Shown: positions 46,215-57,237 of the stretch, piece by piece
How positions within the stretch are numbered: position 1 is the first letter of the stretch
Layout of the letters: every line of letters starts with the position of its first letter
Assembly (NCBI RefSeq): GCF_024763615.1
Contig: NC_077222.1
Span: 85,188,001 to 85,252,000, forward strand
From: Phlebotomus papatasi
Taxonomy: Eukaryota; Arthropoda; Insecta; Diptera; Psychodidae
Length of the DNA: 64,000 nt
Reading direction: 5' to 3'
Translations under genes and position numbers: made by a program
The notes under the pieces: model-generated
Seen by the model: only the letters and a program-made list of their open reading frames with translations
Database searches by the model: none
Told to the model about the DNA's origin: nothing

Positions 46215-47061
46215 AAAGTCATATTTTAAAATTAAATTTTACCATTGATCCTTTGATAGTTATGATGTGATTTTGTATTATTAAGGGCTTTCATTAAATT
46301 TACAATATCTACCATAAGTTTCTTGACATAGATATGTTCGAGAAATCAAGTTCAAAAAATTATAGAAAAAAAAACTTTTTAAACTTTTTCTTTTTCCAAA
46401 TGAGTTGTTTGTAATCCATAGATGTTATTTATGCATTTAAAATATAATAATTAATTTTATTTCGTATAAAAATAATTCTTTTCTAAAAGTTGATCACTAT
46501 TTATCGACCAAAAGTTTCTTGACAAATTTGAAAAAGTGGCTCAGAATGGTCAAATATGTGCAATCAATATCCTGTTACTATAGTTATATTATGACGTTAT
46601 GTTATTTGAGAAGCAAATGGTCAGTTTGCACATTTCTAAAATTTTCAGTGGTCAGTATATGCATAAGTAATGATAAATAATGCATTTTTTGATCATTTAA
46701 TTTAGGTTAAAATGGCAAGTTACAAAAAAAATTAATCTATGTCATTCATATCTAAATTTAATGGAAAATCCCACTTGATTTTTGTAATACTTGGAGCCTA
46801 ATTTCCTTCAGAAACCAACGAACTTTGAAATTTTGGAACAGATATCATTGGGGTCACTATATAAGATACTTACATACTGTAAGTTGAAACTCAAGATGTC
46901 AAGAAACTTATGGCTGATACTGTATCTGAGCTTAATGAGTATGCAGATCAACGAAAAATCGTTGGATTTCAAACAGTTTGACCAGTTTGACGCCCGAATT
47001 TCTCTCAAATTCCGGTTACATTTCGGTCACAAATTACCCGAATTTGAGAGAGTCTACTGTA
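46215..47061. mobile_element. Pogo-like MITE split by another insertion
   Basis: The left interior (about 46215-46311) and right half (about 46914-47061, ending GAGAGAGTCTACTGTA) match the MITE at 45527. The intervening DNA is a separate element. The far left end is decayed. Confidence 0.6.
46312..46913. mobile_element. 602-bp MITE nested in a pogo-like MITE
   Basis: CCATAAGTTTCTTGACAT at 46312-46329 is the exact inverse of ATGTCAAGAAACTTATGG at the right end: a perfect 18-base TIR. No coding content. Confidence 0.8.
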
Positions 47062-48244
47062 ACTCTTTTGTGAGAATTGAGTGAAAATTAATATAATTTA
47101 TTGGGTTTATTTATTTATTGGGTTGGTATTTATTTATTGGGTTGATTAATATAATTTATTTTTAAAAACTAACGAATAGTGGTTATTTCCCCCTATCCCA
47201 TCTGACCAAGTAAGCGTGGATTATAGCCTAAATTAACCCCTATCTTTCACACCTTACTTTTAAGAAGCTCCCATACAAAATACCCCTTACTAAATATATG
47301 TGAAGGACACTGTTTTGCGTTCATGGTGGTGAAGAGCGGAACTACGAAAATTATGTTGCCGGCCGTGTTGCTCAGCTGTCAGTGACAAGATGGAATATTT
47401 TCCAAAAGATTTTATTTGTTTTGAAAATTTGCACAAAGTTTGTGAGTGATTTTGTGCGATTTGAGTGATTTTATGAATAATAATAAATATGCGTCGGTGC
47501 GTTTCGTATAGAGAAGAGTGTCGTGATTACAATAAACAAGTTTGCAACCGTGAAATACGTGTTTTTCTTTCCTTTTCGTGAGTATTTTTTAGGAGACAAT
47601 TTTTTTATACAATTGTTTTTGCTTTTCTAAAGTGTTTAATCGTTTATACTGGTTAATTAAAATATATCACTATCTTTGTATCTTCTATCGTTTGTGTAAA
47701 ATTCGAAGGTGAAATCAGGATGTGCAATTGACAGTTTCATTCCACCGCCATTGATGTACTTGGCAAAATCTAGTCCTTAATTGGGGCCTACCACTCGGAT
47801 CTTGCCGATGAGGGCTAAAATAGTTCCTATAGATGGGTGTTAATTTAATGGCTCAACGCTGGGCCCCCTTACCTTACCCTGTGTCAGACGGGATAATTCA
47901 AAGTCATTCTTATGATTTCATAAAATTCAATCTCAAAAATGTGCTATTGAAATGAATGATGTTTTGTTCTCTACGCAGTCATTTTTTTTTTGCTGAGTGA
48001 ATTAATGAATTTCAAATATTTGGTATGGCATTTGAATTTCTTTGCAACTATTACCCTACAGTATATAGAATTTCCACATATAAATTGGAGTTATAAATAA
48101 ATTTATAAATAGTACAGTATAAAACCTATCGATTCTAAAATAAATGAATATTAAATACTTTTTGTTAGGATAAACAATTCAAGTCTGAGTATTGGAATTT
48201 AGAGACATTTCAGAGAGGTATATTATTTCTATTTCAAACCAACT
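47062..48244. other. Spacer with a possible untranslated exon
   Basis: Mostly unremarkable. 47330-47580 is less AT-rich (GCCGGCCGTGTTGCTCAGCT) and ends in a donor-like TCGTGAGTATT, as a 5' untranslated exon might. 47745-47870 is also GC-richer. No coding frame supports either, so this is only a suggestion. Confidence 0.25.
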
Positions 48245-48677
48245 TAGGGTAAGTGTGCCAAATTTCGGCATAGTTGCATGCAAGCGTCAATGTCTCAAGT
48301 TTGAAATGTAATATTTTTTAATACAAATTGATTTTTTTTATTCTTTCTTTTGTAAGAGTGTTGCTTGGAATCTTGTAAAGAGTTTACCGTCTTTATTTAC
48401 TCTAAAAACATTCTTAATACATTTTAAAATGAATAAAAATATAGACATAGCTTTGCTGCCCTATTTCGGCCACCTTCATTCTCATAGTTCCTTGCCCTTC
48501 GGGAATTCTTCCAATATCTTTTTCACGTCATCTCGTTTGTCGAAGCTACATTTTTTGTTATTCTTTTGCATTGTATAATCTCTAGAGTATGTAAAATCTA
48601 AAAGTTCATGAAAATTCGAGGAACAAAAAAGGTGGCCGAAATTGCAAGCTGGCCGGAATTAGGCACACTTACCCTAA
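48245..48677. mobile_element. 432-bp TIR element, copy 2
   Basis: TTAGGGTAAGTGTGCCAAAT to GGCACACTTACCCTAA. Matches 10087-10518 almost throughout. Confidence 0.8.
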
Positions 48678-49473
48678 TTCAATTTGTTCCATATAAAATT
48701 TTAGGGATTTTGGGGACTTTAAAGGATTAATATAATTTGACACTATAGGACAATTATTATTTAAGAACACAAAACATTCTTTAAGCCTTTGAGGATGAAT
48801 AGGTCATCCATTAGTAAAAAAAAATGAGTTTTCACTTGTATTTACGTTCAAGGGTAAAAAAGAAAAAAGAAGTTGATTTAGGCTATATTCTAAATAATAA
48901 ATGGTGGAAATAAATTGTCTTTTTTTACTGATAGAAAATCCGCTTCTTCTCAAAGGATTAAGACCGATTTGAAGATTTAAAGAACAAAAAAATAAAAAAA
49001 TATATCCTGGTACTATATAGTATTAATTAAGTACATTATCTATAGATTCTTAATAAAATAAATTTTAATCTTATTTAACTATATTTTACAAACCGGATGA
49101 AAAATGGTTTTACGACAATAACACTAATGCAACCCCCATTGAATCAGCAAGTTCATTCGGAATTAATTTAAAGGCAATTGACGTAATTGGGGTGAAAATT
49201 CCACTCTTTAAGAAAGTTTTTATGTTTAGAACTCAATTACTTTATGAGGTGTTTGAAGGCGACCTTCCACCTATAATCGCATTCTATAAGTTAATATAAC
49301 GCCTCTTCCTGCACGCTTCAGTGTAACAATTATTCGCTAAATGCATTATTATACGTTGTACTTGTGGTGTAATCAGTAAATCTAAATGCAAACACTGTCT
49401 CTTCGATATCTAACTATTGCTTTTAGTTGTGACTTAGCGGTTGACTGAGAATATTCGTTTGGGTGCTCTAAAG
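48678..49473. other. Upstream region of the first SDR gene
   Basis: AT-rich, no gene. The last 150 bases should include the promoter and 5' UTR; I see no unambiguous TATA box. Confidence 0.4.
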
Positions 49474-50628
49474 ATGGATACTACTAGAATATTTGGTGAT
49501 GATAGTCTGGGATATGTAACATCTGGTGAAGCACAGACGACAATTTTAAGTCGAATTTTTATCACTGTGAAATATTCCATTAGAATATTCGCTTGTTTGA
49601 CCGGAGAGTGTTTGTTATTTGTTTTTTGGCGGGCTTATCGATGGCGAAAGACAAAAGACATTTCTGATCAAGTGGCTTTAGTAACAGGAGGTGGAAATGG
49701 TCTAGGAAGAGCTATTGCTCTCAGATTGGCCATGGAAAAATGCCATGTAGCAATTGTGGACTTGAATATTGAGGCAGCTGAAAAGACTGCCACGGAAGTG
49801 CAGTCTTTGGGAGTGAAAGCCAAAGCATATAAGGTTCAGTGATTCCTATGACTCCTATCGAAGACTTTGCCTTGGTTACCGTGTATTTTTTGCAGTTGGA
49901 TGTCTCAAATTATGATCAACTGGTGAACCTCAGGAGTCAAATTTTAAATGATCTTGGATTTGTCAATATTCTCATTAACAATGCTGGACTTCTTGCATTG
50001 GTGCCTATGTATGATACCCCCAAGGATCACATTCAGAAGGTAATTGACGTGAACATCTCCTCTCAAATTTGGACTACGAAAATCTTCTTGGAAGATATGG
50101 TTCACCAAGGAGGGGGTCACATTGTGCAAATATGCTCAATTTATGGGTTGATCCAGGGAAAAAGTACACTGTATTCCATGTCCAAGCATGCAATTCATGC
50201 TTTTATGTCCTGCCTGAGGGAAGAGATCCACTGGAAAAAATGGCAGGACAAGATTAAGATAACCAGTGTGTATCCTTTTTTCATAGCGACCCGGAAAGAG
50301 CTTATTGATGCTGTGAAAAAGTATAATTCCTTTTAACTCTCATGGATATCATTTGCTCTATCGATAATTTTGTTTTCAGAGGTGAAATGATAATAAATTC
50401 ACCGGAATATGCAGCTGATAAGGTTGTTCAAGCTATTAAGAAAGAAGAAGAATGTATATCAATACCAAAAGGATATTATGGTTTAATGAGAATGTTTTCG
50501 TAAGTGATCCAAAATTCCTTATGCGATGTCTATCTTCAACAAATGATTTATTTTTCAGATTATTTCCTACAAGAACAATTAGGAAATTTTACACAGCATC
50601 TTTCGGAGAGAATAATAATATATTTTAA
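49474..50628 (+). CDS. SDR16C-like short-chain dehydrogenase 1
   Basis: Four exons: 49474-49833, 49896-50320, 50380-50499 and 50559-50628, phases consistent, 324 residues. An N-terminal hydrophobic segment (about residues 25-52) suggests an ER or lipid-droplet membrane anchor, as in RDH10/SDR16C5-type enzymes that oxidise or reduce retinoids, steroids or fatty alcohols. The NAD(P) loop TGGGNGLG is at 71-78, NNAG at 148-151, the catalytic serine at about 201 (CSIYG) and YSMSK (Y213, K217). All catalytic residues are present. The donors after exons 1 and 2 (GTTCAG, GTATAA) are weak, but the exon structure matches its neighbour. The substrate cannot be read from sequence. It starts a tandem array with the genes at 52592 and 63428. 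The in-frame open stretch upstream of 49474 lacks an ATG. Confidence 0.85.
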
Positions 50629-51744
50629 TTTATTTAGGAAAACGTTTACTGTCAATCATGCATGGGAATGTGTTAAAAACTATACAGATAATCTGTAAAT
50701 TATTCTCCAATGACCTTAAAGGTCAAAGAAACGCTAAAAATACAGTTTGTAAAATTTTCATTTCAATGTCCAAGGAAAATTTTAAAATTCTAATGGGAAA
50801 GTATTTGATATTGAGTAAATACTTCGAATTTGTATTTTTTGATGAGATAATAAATATATTCCTAAATACCACTAAAAATGTTATTACACAAAAAATGTCT
50901 TTTCTATTGGATGAGATGAACAAATTAATGCTAAAAGCAAAACAAGTTTTGAAGTTTGCTTACATCTTATAATAAGAATAATTTAAAATATGCAAATTAG
51001 TCTAAAGAGAATGCTTTTGTATACTTACAGTTTATCAAGGTTCACCCATATTGTCTTAATTTGCTAATTTTTCATTTAGATATTATGTTCGCATGATGTC
51101 AATAATCTGTAATGATCTCTTAAATATTTAAATGATTCATCAATTTCCAGATGTTCGTGCAAGTATTGATACCCTGCTCCTCGTCATTATGTTGGGAAAC
51201 ACTGAAATACTTCATACTGATTTTTTTCCATTCAATTGCTCTTTATGTAATTTCTTCTAAAGGGGTTGAGTAAACTTATACTCGAGAATTTTTATTTATT
51301 TTCTTGAAGTTACAATATTTGTTGAAAATTGCAATTTTTGTTGTATGGTGTTTGCTATTTTATTTAAGGTGGCATAAAAGGTAGTGGCATCATTCGGGCA
51401 TTCACCTTAATTCTAATCATAATAACTGATAAAGCGGATAAAGCTTTGAAAATTTCGGAATTTCCAAAGTTTTTGACATGGGTACCAAGTCTTAATCTTT
51501 TGCTAGAAATTATATCTTTAATGAAAAATAATACATTTTTATTTTCTTATTTACAAAGAAATGGGTACTTTCAGATCGATTTTGACAAAGTAATGGTTTA
51601 ATTCAATATTTGTGGTATTTGTAATGAAATTATCCAAATATACTTTTGATCACTTTTTTGATTGGGAGAAACATTTTGATCAGTAAATCAGAAAATTCAA
51701 ATTGGTCCAGTTCAAAAAGATAATAAGATCAATGGTGTTCATTG
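50629..51744. other. Intergenic, nothing recognised
   Basis: AT-rich DNA after the first SDR gene. A 104-residue frame at 50658-50972 is AT-biased and shows no domain. I treat it as chance. Confidence 0.4.
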
Positions 51745-52225
51745 AGGGAAAGTGCTCGTGCTTCATACTATCCGAAGCTTCGTAATGAGTAATTTTTTTT
51801 CTATAGGAGAGACTGGGGCAAAATTTGTCAAAACGAAAATTTCAATATTCACTATTTTCTAAAATAAAAGAGACTGAGGCTTGAAATTTCTATTATAGAT
51901 AGCCTTCATGAACCTTCTTAAACTTTCAAAGTTTCAAGGGATTCGAGGAAGGATTATGTAAAATAAAAAATAATGAGATTCTGAGCCCTATTTTTGGAAT
52001 ATTTGGCTTACAGAAAATATCAATACTGATTATAGTTCAATTTAAGCACATTTCTTGTTAAGATAGAGAAAAATTATTTACAACAAAGTTGTAGAGGAAT
52101 AAATTTCCTATAAGAATATGCTCATTATACAGTAGACTCTCACTCAATCGGCTCTTTTTCAATCGGGCGTCAAATGTAACTCTGCAATATCTATATTTTA
52201 AAAACTGGGCACTTTCCCCTAAGTG
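51745..52225. mobile_element. Nested remains of TIR elements
   Basis: Inverted GGGAAAGTGC (51749) and GCACTTTCCCC (52208) may bound one element. Inside are one GGAGAGACTGGGGCA end (51807) and one pogo-like end TACAGTAGACTCTCACTCAA (52128), each without a clear partner. Confidence 0.45.
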
Positions 52226-52591
52226 TTGCAAATAGTTTATTTTTAGAAATTATCTCCTATACTGATAAATGTATTAATGTTTTCCAAGTGAAATGTAAGA
52301 ATAAGAATTAATTTTATATGTTAATATCATCTTAGAACTTTAATAATCCTAGAGGATCTGATGAATCTTATTTTTTTATTTTGCTATGACGAAATTATTA
52401 TGACGTTAACTTTTAATATTTTATTACGTTCCAGAAAGTGTGCCCCCTTAACAAATAGCCGTATAAATGTGGAGATTTTACAGAGAACACAACTCAGTTC
52501 GAAGTGATTTGTTCTCGCGTCATTGTCGAAGAGGTGCTGCTGAATGCCAATAAATTTAGAAAAATTTAGTGTGTGATTTTTGGGTGATACA

Positions 52592-53760
52592 ATGAACAGT
52601 GTGTTAGATGTGGGACGTGAAAAATATGTGCCATCAACAGAAAAAGGGCAATCTCATTTTAAAATCCAGTTGAGACTTTTCTGGTACTTTTTGTCGTTCT
52701 TATATGCACTTTTCGTGGGAGGCATTGAAAGTATCATTGCGTGCTTCCGGCAGCAGGAAAAATCTCTAAATGGACAATTAGCAGTAGTGACAGGGGGTGG
52801 TAATGGGTTGGGTAAAGCGATTTGCTTGCGATTGGCAGAGGAAAAGTGCAACATTGCCGTTGTAGATGTTGATATCCGTGCTGCTGAGGTAACAGCTTTG
52901 GAGCTTACGTCATTAGGAGTCAAGTCTAAGGCATACAAAGTCAGTTAAGTGATGTCCTACAAGTATACAGTATACTAATTACATTGGTGCTCTTTCAGGC
53001 CGATGTTTCGAATTATGACGAACTTCTTACCTTACGATCTCAAATCCAGAATGATTTTGGATCCGTTGATGTTCTCATTAATAATGCTGGTTTAGTGACG
53101 AAAATATCCCTATCTGAAGGTACTCCTGAAGACATTCAGAAAGTTATAAATGTGAATATAGCATCAAATTTCTGGACAACCAGGATCTTCCTGAAAGATA
53201 TGATCGCTCAGAAGCGGGGTCATATTGTGGGAATATCGTCAATATTTGGACTTGTCCCAAGTGGTCGGTCGATTCTATACAACACCACCAAATTTGCTGT
53301 TAGAGGATTTATGTCGTGTTTAAGTGAAGAAATCCGACTCAACAATCTATCCAGCCACATCAAGACAACTTGTATTTACCCACTATTCATCTCCACTCGG
53401 GATGACCTTATAAGTGCCTTAGTTCGGTTGAAGTGAGTGATGCTAAGAGTCCAAATTATTCTTTAAGTGAAAAATCAATATTTTGTCTATCCAAATAGAT
53501 TTTTTGATAGAATTGTAGTCATGTCGCCCAAATATGCAGCAGCTCAGATAGTCAGCGCGATTAAGAAAGAGAAACTTCACGCACCAATTCCTAATGGAGT
53601 TTACACACTGTCCGGTCTATTGGCGTAAGTTAGACCAAAGCAGAAAAGTGAAATGTATTATAAATTACTTTTAATTTTCTCTTACTGCAGAATTCTACCA
53701 AGAAGGATTATGGAAAGGTATTTCGATACAACTTTTGGGAAAATTCCACCAATTTACTGA
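52592..53760 (+). CDS. SDR16C-like short-chain dehydrogenase 2
   Basis: Four exons: 52592-52939, 52999-53432, 53499-53624 and 53691-53760, 325 residues, with intron positions identical to gene 1. A hydrophobic anchor at about residues 27-52 precedes the TGGGNGLG loop (67-74). NNAG is at 144-147, the catalytic serine at about 197 (SSIFG), and YNTTK gives Y210 and K214. The C-terminal exons encode FDRIVVMSPKYAAAQIVSAI and a short tail ending in PPIY. This is an intact member of the RDH10/RDHE2-like group acting on hydrophobic alcohols or ketones at membranes. Its promoter is probably the region just before 52500; GTATAAATG at about 52462 could be a TATA box. It arose by tandem duplication with gene 1. 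Confidence 0.88.
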
Positions 53761-54663
53761 GAACCAGAATATTAAACTGGAAATGAAAAAAAAACGCACT
53801 TATTAAATATAATTATATGCAATATGTAAATTAAAAATTGCATTTGTTAGATGTGATTTATTCCATGTATTTCAAATGATGTGCTTTGTGAGATTTTAAT
53901 TGTTCCGCATTCAATATGCATAATCATAAATTGGTGATAAAAAACCAAACCGAAGTGTTTATTGTTAAGGTTTGGTGGTTTCTAAAGATTAAAAAAAATT
54001 CTAAATATTATATGGATTAAAAATTTTCATGAAATAAACAAATTGTGATAAAAATACTATAGTTGATACTATATCATTATTTGCCTTGTTTACTGTAATT
54101 AAAGTGTAACTTTAATAGTGTAAACGTGTTTAACGCTTCTAATTAGTGTTGCATTTGCCTAGTTGTTGAAGTTATTAGTTAATTATGTGAAAGTAATTTT
54201 TAGGTAGTAAAAATTACTTTATAAATTTTCGCGCATGCACTGAAGATTTTGAAATTTTAATAAGTATCACAATTGGATTCTCACTGTATTTAATTCAGTC
54301 TGCCAATAATTTGATTTTTGTTTAATCCGATAATTTGAAAAATTTTACTGATAAAATATTTAAATTTTATCGTCGAAGCGGAGTCAGTACTCTTCGCTAT
54401 TTTAAGGTTTTGTGGTCTCGCAAATTTTAAAATTCTTGTCAATTTAAAATGATATTTTGTCTAAAGCTTTGAAGCAATGCTTCTGTATCTAAGAGACTTT
54501 TTGGCATCTTTAAAAACAAAATCTTTTTATAATTTGTTTAAATTTAGTTTTCAAGAAAGGTAATAAATTAACTCATTAGAAAAAAGCAGACTAATTAAAT
54601 AAATTAAATGAAATAAAAAATAAAAAAAAAAATAAAAATATAGCATAATACGCATTTTGCTAT
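53761..54663. other. Intergenic, nothing recognised
   Basis: AT-rich DNA after the second SDR gene. No gene or clear repeat ends. Confidence 0.4.
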
Positions 54664-55016
54664 TATGCCCTAGACAAACTTACGACTTAAGCCGAGAGAT
54701 GGCTTAACGTAATTATGATCAAAATAATAATTATAGTTAATTTCCATCTGTTTCCTACTAACTAAGCCGTTTCTCGGCTTAAGCCAGCAGACGGGAGTAG
54801 TCAGAAACTGATGGAAATGTAATCCGACAATTATTTTGAATAATTACATTAAACCGTTTCTCGGCTTAAGCCAGAAGTATGTATAGGGCAGGGGTGAGCA
54901 AGAACCGTTTGAAACCGAATAAACGTCCAGGTAGCGTTTTGACCATTGACGTATAATTTTCATCTGACGTTTGTTCGGTTTCAAACGGTTCTTGCTCACC
55001 TGTGGTCTAGGGCATT
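54664..55016. mobile_element. MITE with ATGCCCTAGAC ends, host of a nested hairpin
   Basis: ATGCCCTAGACAAACTTACG at the left, GTCTAGGGCAT at the right. It contains CTTAAGCCGAGAGATGGC blocks in both orientations. A foldback element (54889-55005) is inserted near its right end. Confidence 0.65.
54889..55005. mobile_element. Small foldback element
   Basis: AGGGGTGAGCAAGAACCGTT and inverted AACGGTTCTTGCTCACCTGT, with symmetry extending through GAAACCGAA. About 115 bp. The sequence TATAGGGCA at its left and TCTAGGGCA at its right look like a slightly diverged target duplication. Confidence 0.65.
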
Positions 55017-55862
55017 ATACCTTGAATTTACGACTTTTAGATGGCACTAAGGGCTTACTAAATGCTTAGGGATAAAATACTTATTTGAGGTAATGCCTGG
55101 AATTCCGGACAAACCATAATTTATAAAAGTTTGGACGACACTCTTCAAATTTCACAAAATTCAATAAAATAAATTTTAAAGTGTTTTAGAATTACATATA
55201 CTATATTTAAGTTCCTAATTAGTTTTTCCGAAATACCGCATTGTTCGGAATTTCAAATTTTACCCTTAATATCCTTAATATGGACAATAATGTTTAAAAT
55301 CTTGTGATCACTAGATTGAGTATTATAAATCAGTTAATATTTTTAAGTTTTATGTTTAAAATTAACATACACTAGGTTCCGGGATTATGAACATGACGAG
55401 ATTATGATTATGCACAAACAATTATGCAATTTGCTTACCATTTGGAGTCAATTTGTAAAATCATTTTTGAAGAATTGCTTTATGCTAGTTTATTCTTATG
55501 TTTTAGAAAAAAACTTTAATTTCTTTTATTAAGGTAAAATGTTTGAATATTCTGAAAATGTATTGAGAACCTCAGGGCACAAAAAAAATGTTTTCAACAG
55601 AGTTGAACCTTTTTGTTCTTACTACTTTTACTCTGGCGCGGAATTTGTTTTACCGTCGATATAATCGGGAGAAATCTCCTACGGATATTCTAATATTCTC
55701 TAGATGTATAATGCAATTTCGGACGGTTTTTTCGATATCGAAAATTTGAAGGATTCCGTGTGGTAAGGGATATATGAAGGGAAAATGAGAAAATTGATAT
55801 ATGAAATTTCATCAGTTAAAAAATAGTCGGTTGATAAATTGACGTTTTTAAATTTTATTGTA
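55017..55862. other. Spacer with an old repeat
   Basis: 55590-55745 resembles the two flanks of the palindromic element in the kurz intron (11960-12045 and 12580-12640). Otherwise no feature. Confidence 0.4.
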
Positions 55863-56082
55863 TAGGGGAAAGTTGGCATGGTTCGCACAGAGTGAACCTT
55901 CAAACAACGCAAATTTTCTCTTTATTTGCAAAGATCTAGTTTGTCATTTCTTAGCCATAAGATAGACAATTATTAAGCTCATGAAACGAGATGAAAAATG
56001 GTAAGTCAGCTCTTTGCAAACAAAGAGAAAATTCGCATCCTTTGAAGGTTCACTCTGTGCGAACCATGCTTACATTCCCCTA
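55863..56082. mobile_element. 220-bp foldback MITE beside the LTR
   Basis: TAGGGGAAAGTTGGCATGGT to the inverse ACCATGCTTACATTCCCCTA. The arms extend inward (CGCACAGAGTGAACCTTCAA) to about 70 bases. It ends ten bases before the retrotransposon. Confidence 0.8.
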
Positions 56083-56092
56083 ATCTAATTTT

Positions 56093-56402
56093 TGTTAGAA
56101 CCGTCAGGGAATCTGTAAGGGCGGAGCCCTCAATGCAATCGCGTGGATGAGCGCCTTGGCCGCCAGAGATTTCTCCAGAACCCTCAGCGTTCCTCCTAAC
56201 GATCTATACCCTACGACGATCCAACATGAACTAACTCTCACAATACTAATCCTCTCTACGATACCCCTCCCGAAGGGGTAACTCACAGACTAACACTAGG
56301 AACACTCTTAGGAGAAATCGGCGCCGCTCCGAGAGACATCTATGATGCCAAATTCAAATACCAACGGGGGGTTTAACCGTTGGGGAGAAGCTAGTGCTAA
56401 CA
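56093..56402 (-). repeat. 3' LTR
   Basis: 310 bp, TGTTAG...CTAACA on either strand. On the element strand it follows a short purine-rich stretch that could serve as polypurine tract. Same sequence as the other LTR, as far as I can compare. Confidence 0.9.
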
Positions 56403-57237
56403 TCTCGGCCATTCCTGACAAACATCAACACAGGTGTTGATGACCAAAAGAAGACAAGTCAGTTAGTACAGTACGTTACTTTGTAAATGCTCAACTATAC
56501 TACTTCAAGCTCTTTCACATCACTGAACCTTTTTGAGAAACTACTTCCTAAAGAATGGCGAGTCATCATTAATTAATTCCTATCGGGTACGTTGCTCCGA
56601 TCCCTAGGGCATCTATGAAAAGACCCCATAGGAGGAGATTCCAAAAATCCCACGCTCGTCAGCGTTCTTCACAGGCCTACACACAATAACAAACTACCGT
56701 GTCTTCCATGTTGGCGGAATATTTGCGTCGCCCTCAACAACACTTACACAAATACCTATCTCAGCCACATCGTTGGGTAATTGTCAGCGGGATTACAATG
56801 TCATATAGGAGCCGATCGACCTACAGTGGCTTGGGGCCCAGACAGACATACCCGTCGGCAGGCGGGACCACTTGCACACTGTTTCGTGACATTGTATCGA
56901 GCAAAAACATTACCATAGCGTCTCAGTCGTCTCGTCATGGGCACATCACATCTTCAGCATCTTCGATCTGGGTTCCATCATGTCAGACTTCCTTGATCCA
57001 CAAATATTTTCCTTCATATTTCCATTGTAGCTCTCTGTAAATTACTCAAAAGATTCACATAACAGTCAATCAAAGTACTTCCTTTATTGTGACTTCCTGT
57101 GTTTAATAAATTCAACCTGTATAAAGTATTCCCAACTGTCAATTCTTCTTCACATTCATTAATTTCTTTCCAATATCCTTAATAATTCTGTCATTTAACG
57201 TATCCTGTGTTTACTACCTCATCAATAATTCACATTA
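56403..57237 (-). other. Retrotransposon 3' region, non-coding
   Basis: About 835 bases between the end of pol and the 3' LTR. No minus-strand frame of note; the plus-strand frame at 56699-57040 is antisense and unsupported. Confidence 0.5.

Noticed and set aside
47745..47870. GC-richer stretch that might be an snRNA or a LINE fragment
   Set aside because: No Sm site, hairpin, poly(A) tail or readable reverse-transcriptase motif could be confirmed by eye.
50658..50972. 104-residue plus-strand frame after SDR gene 1
   Set aside because: AT-driven Lys/Phe/Ile-rich composition and no homology cue; probably 3' flanking DNA.
56104..56286. 60-residue frame present in both LTRs
   Set aside because: It is duplicated only because the LTRs are identical; no known LTR-encoded protein fits.
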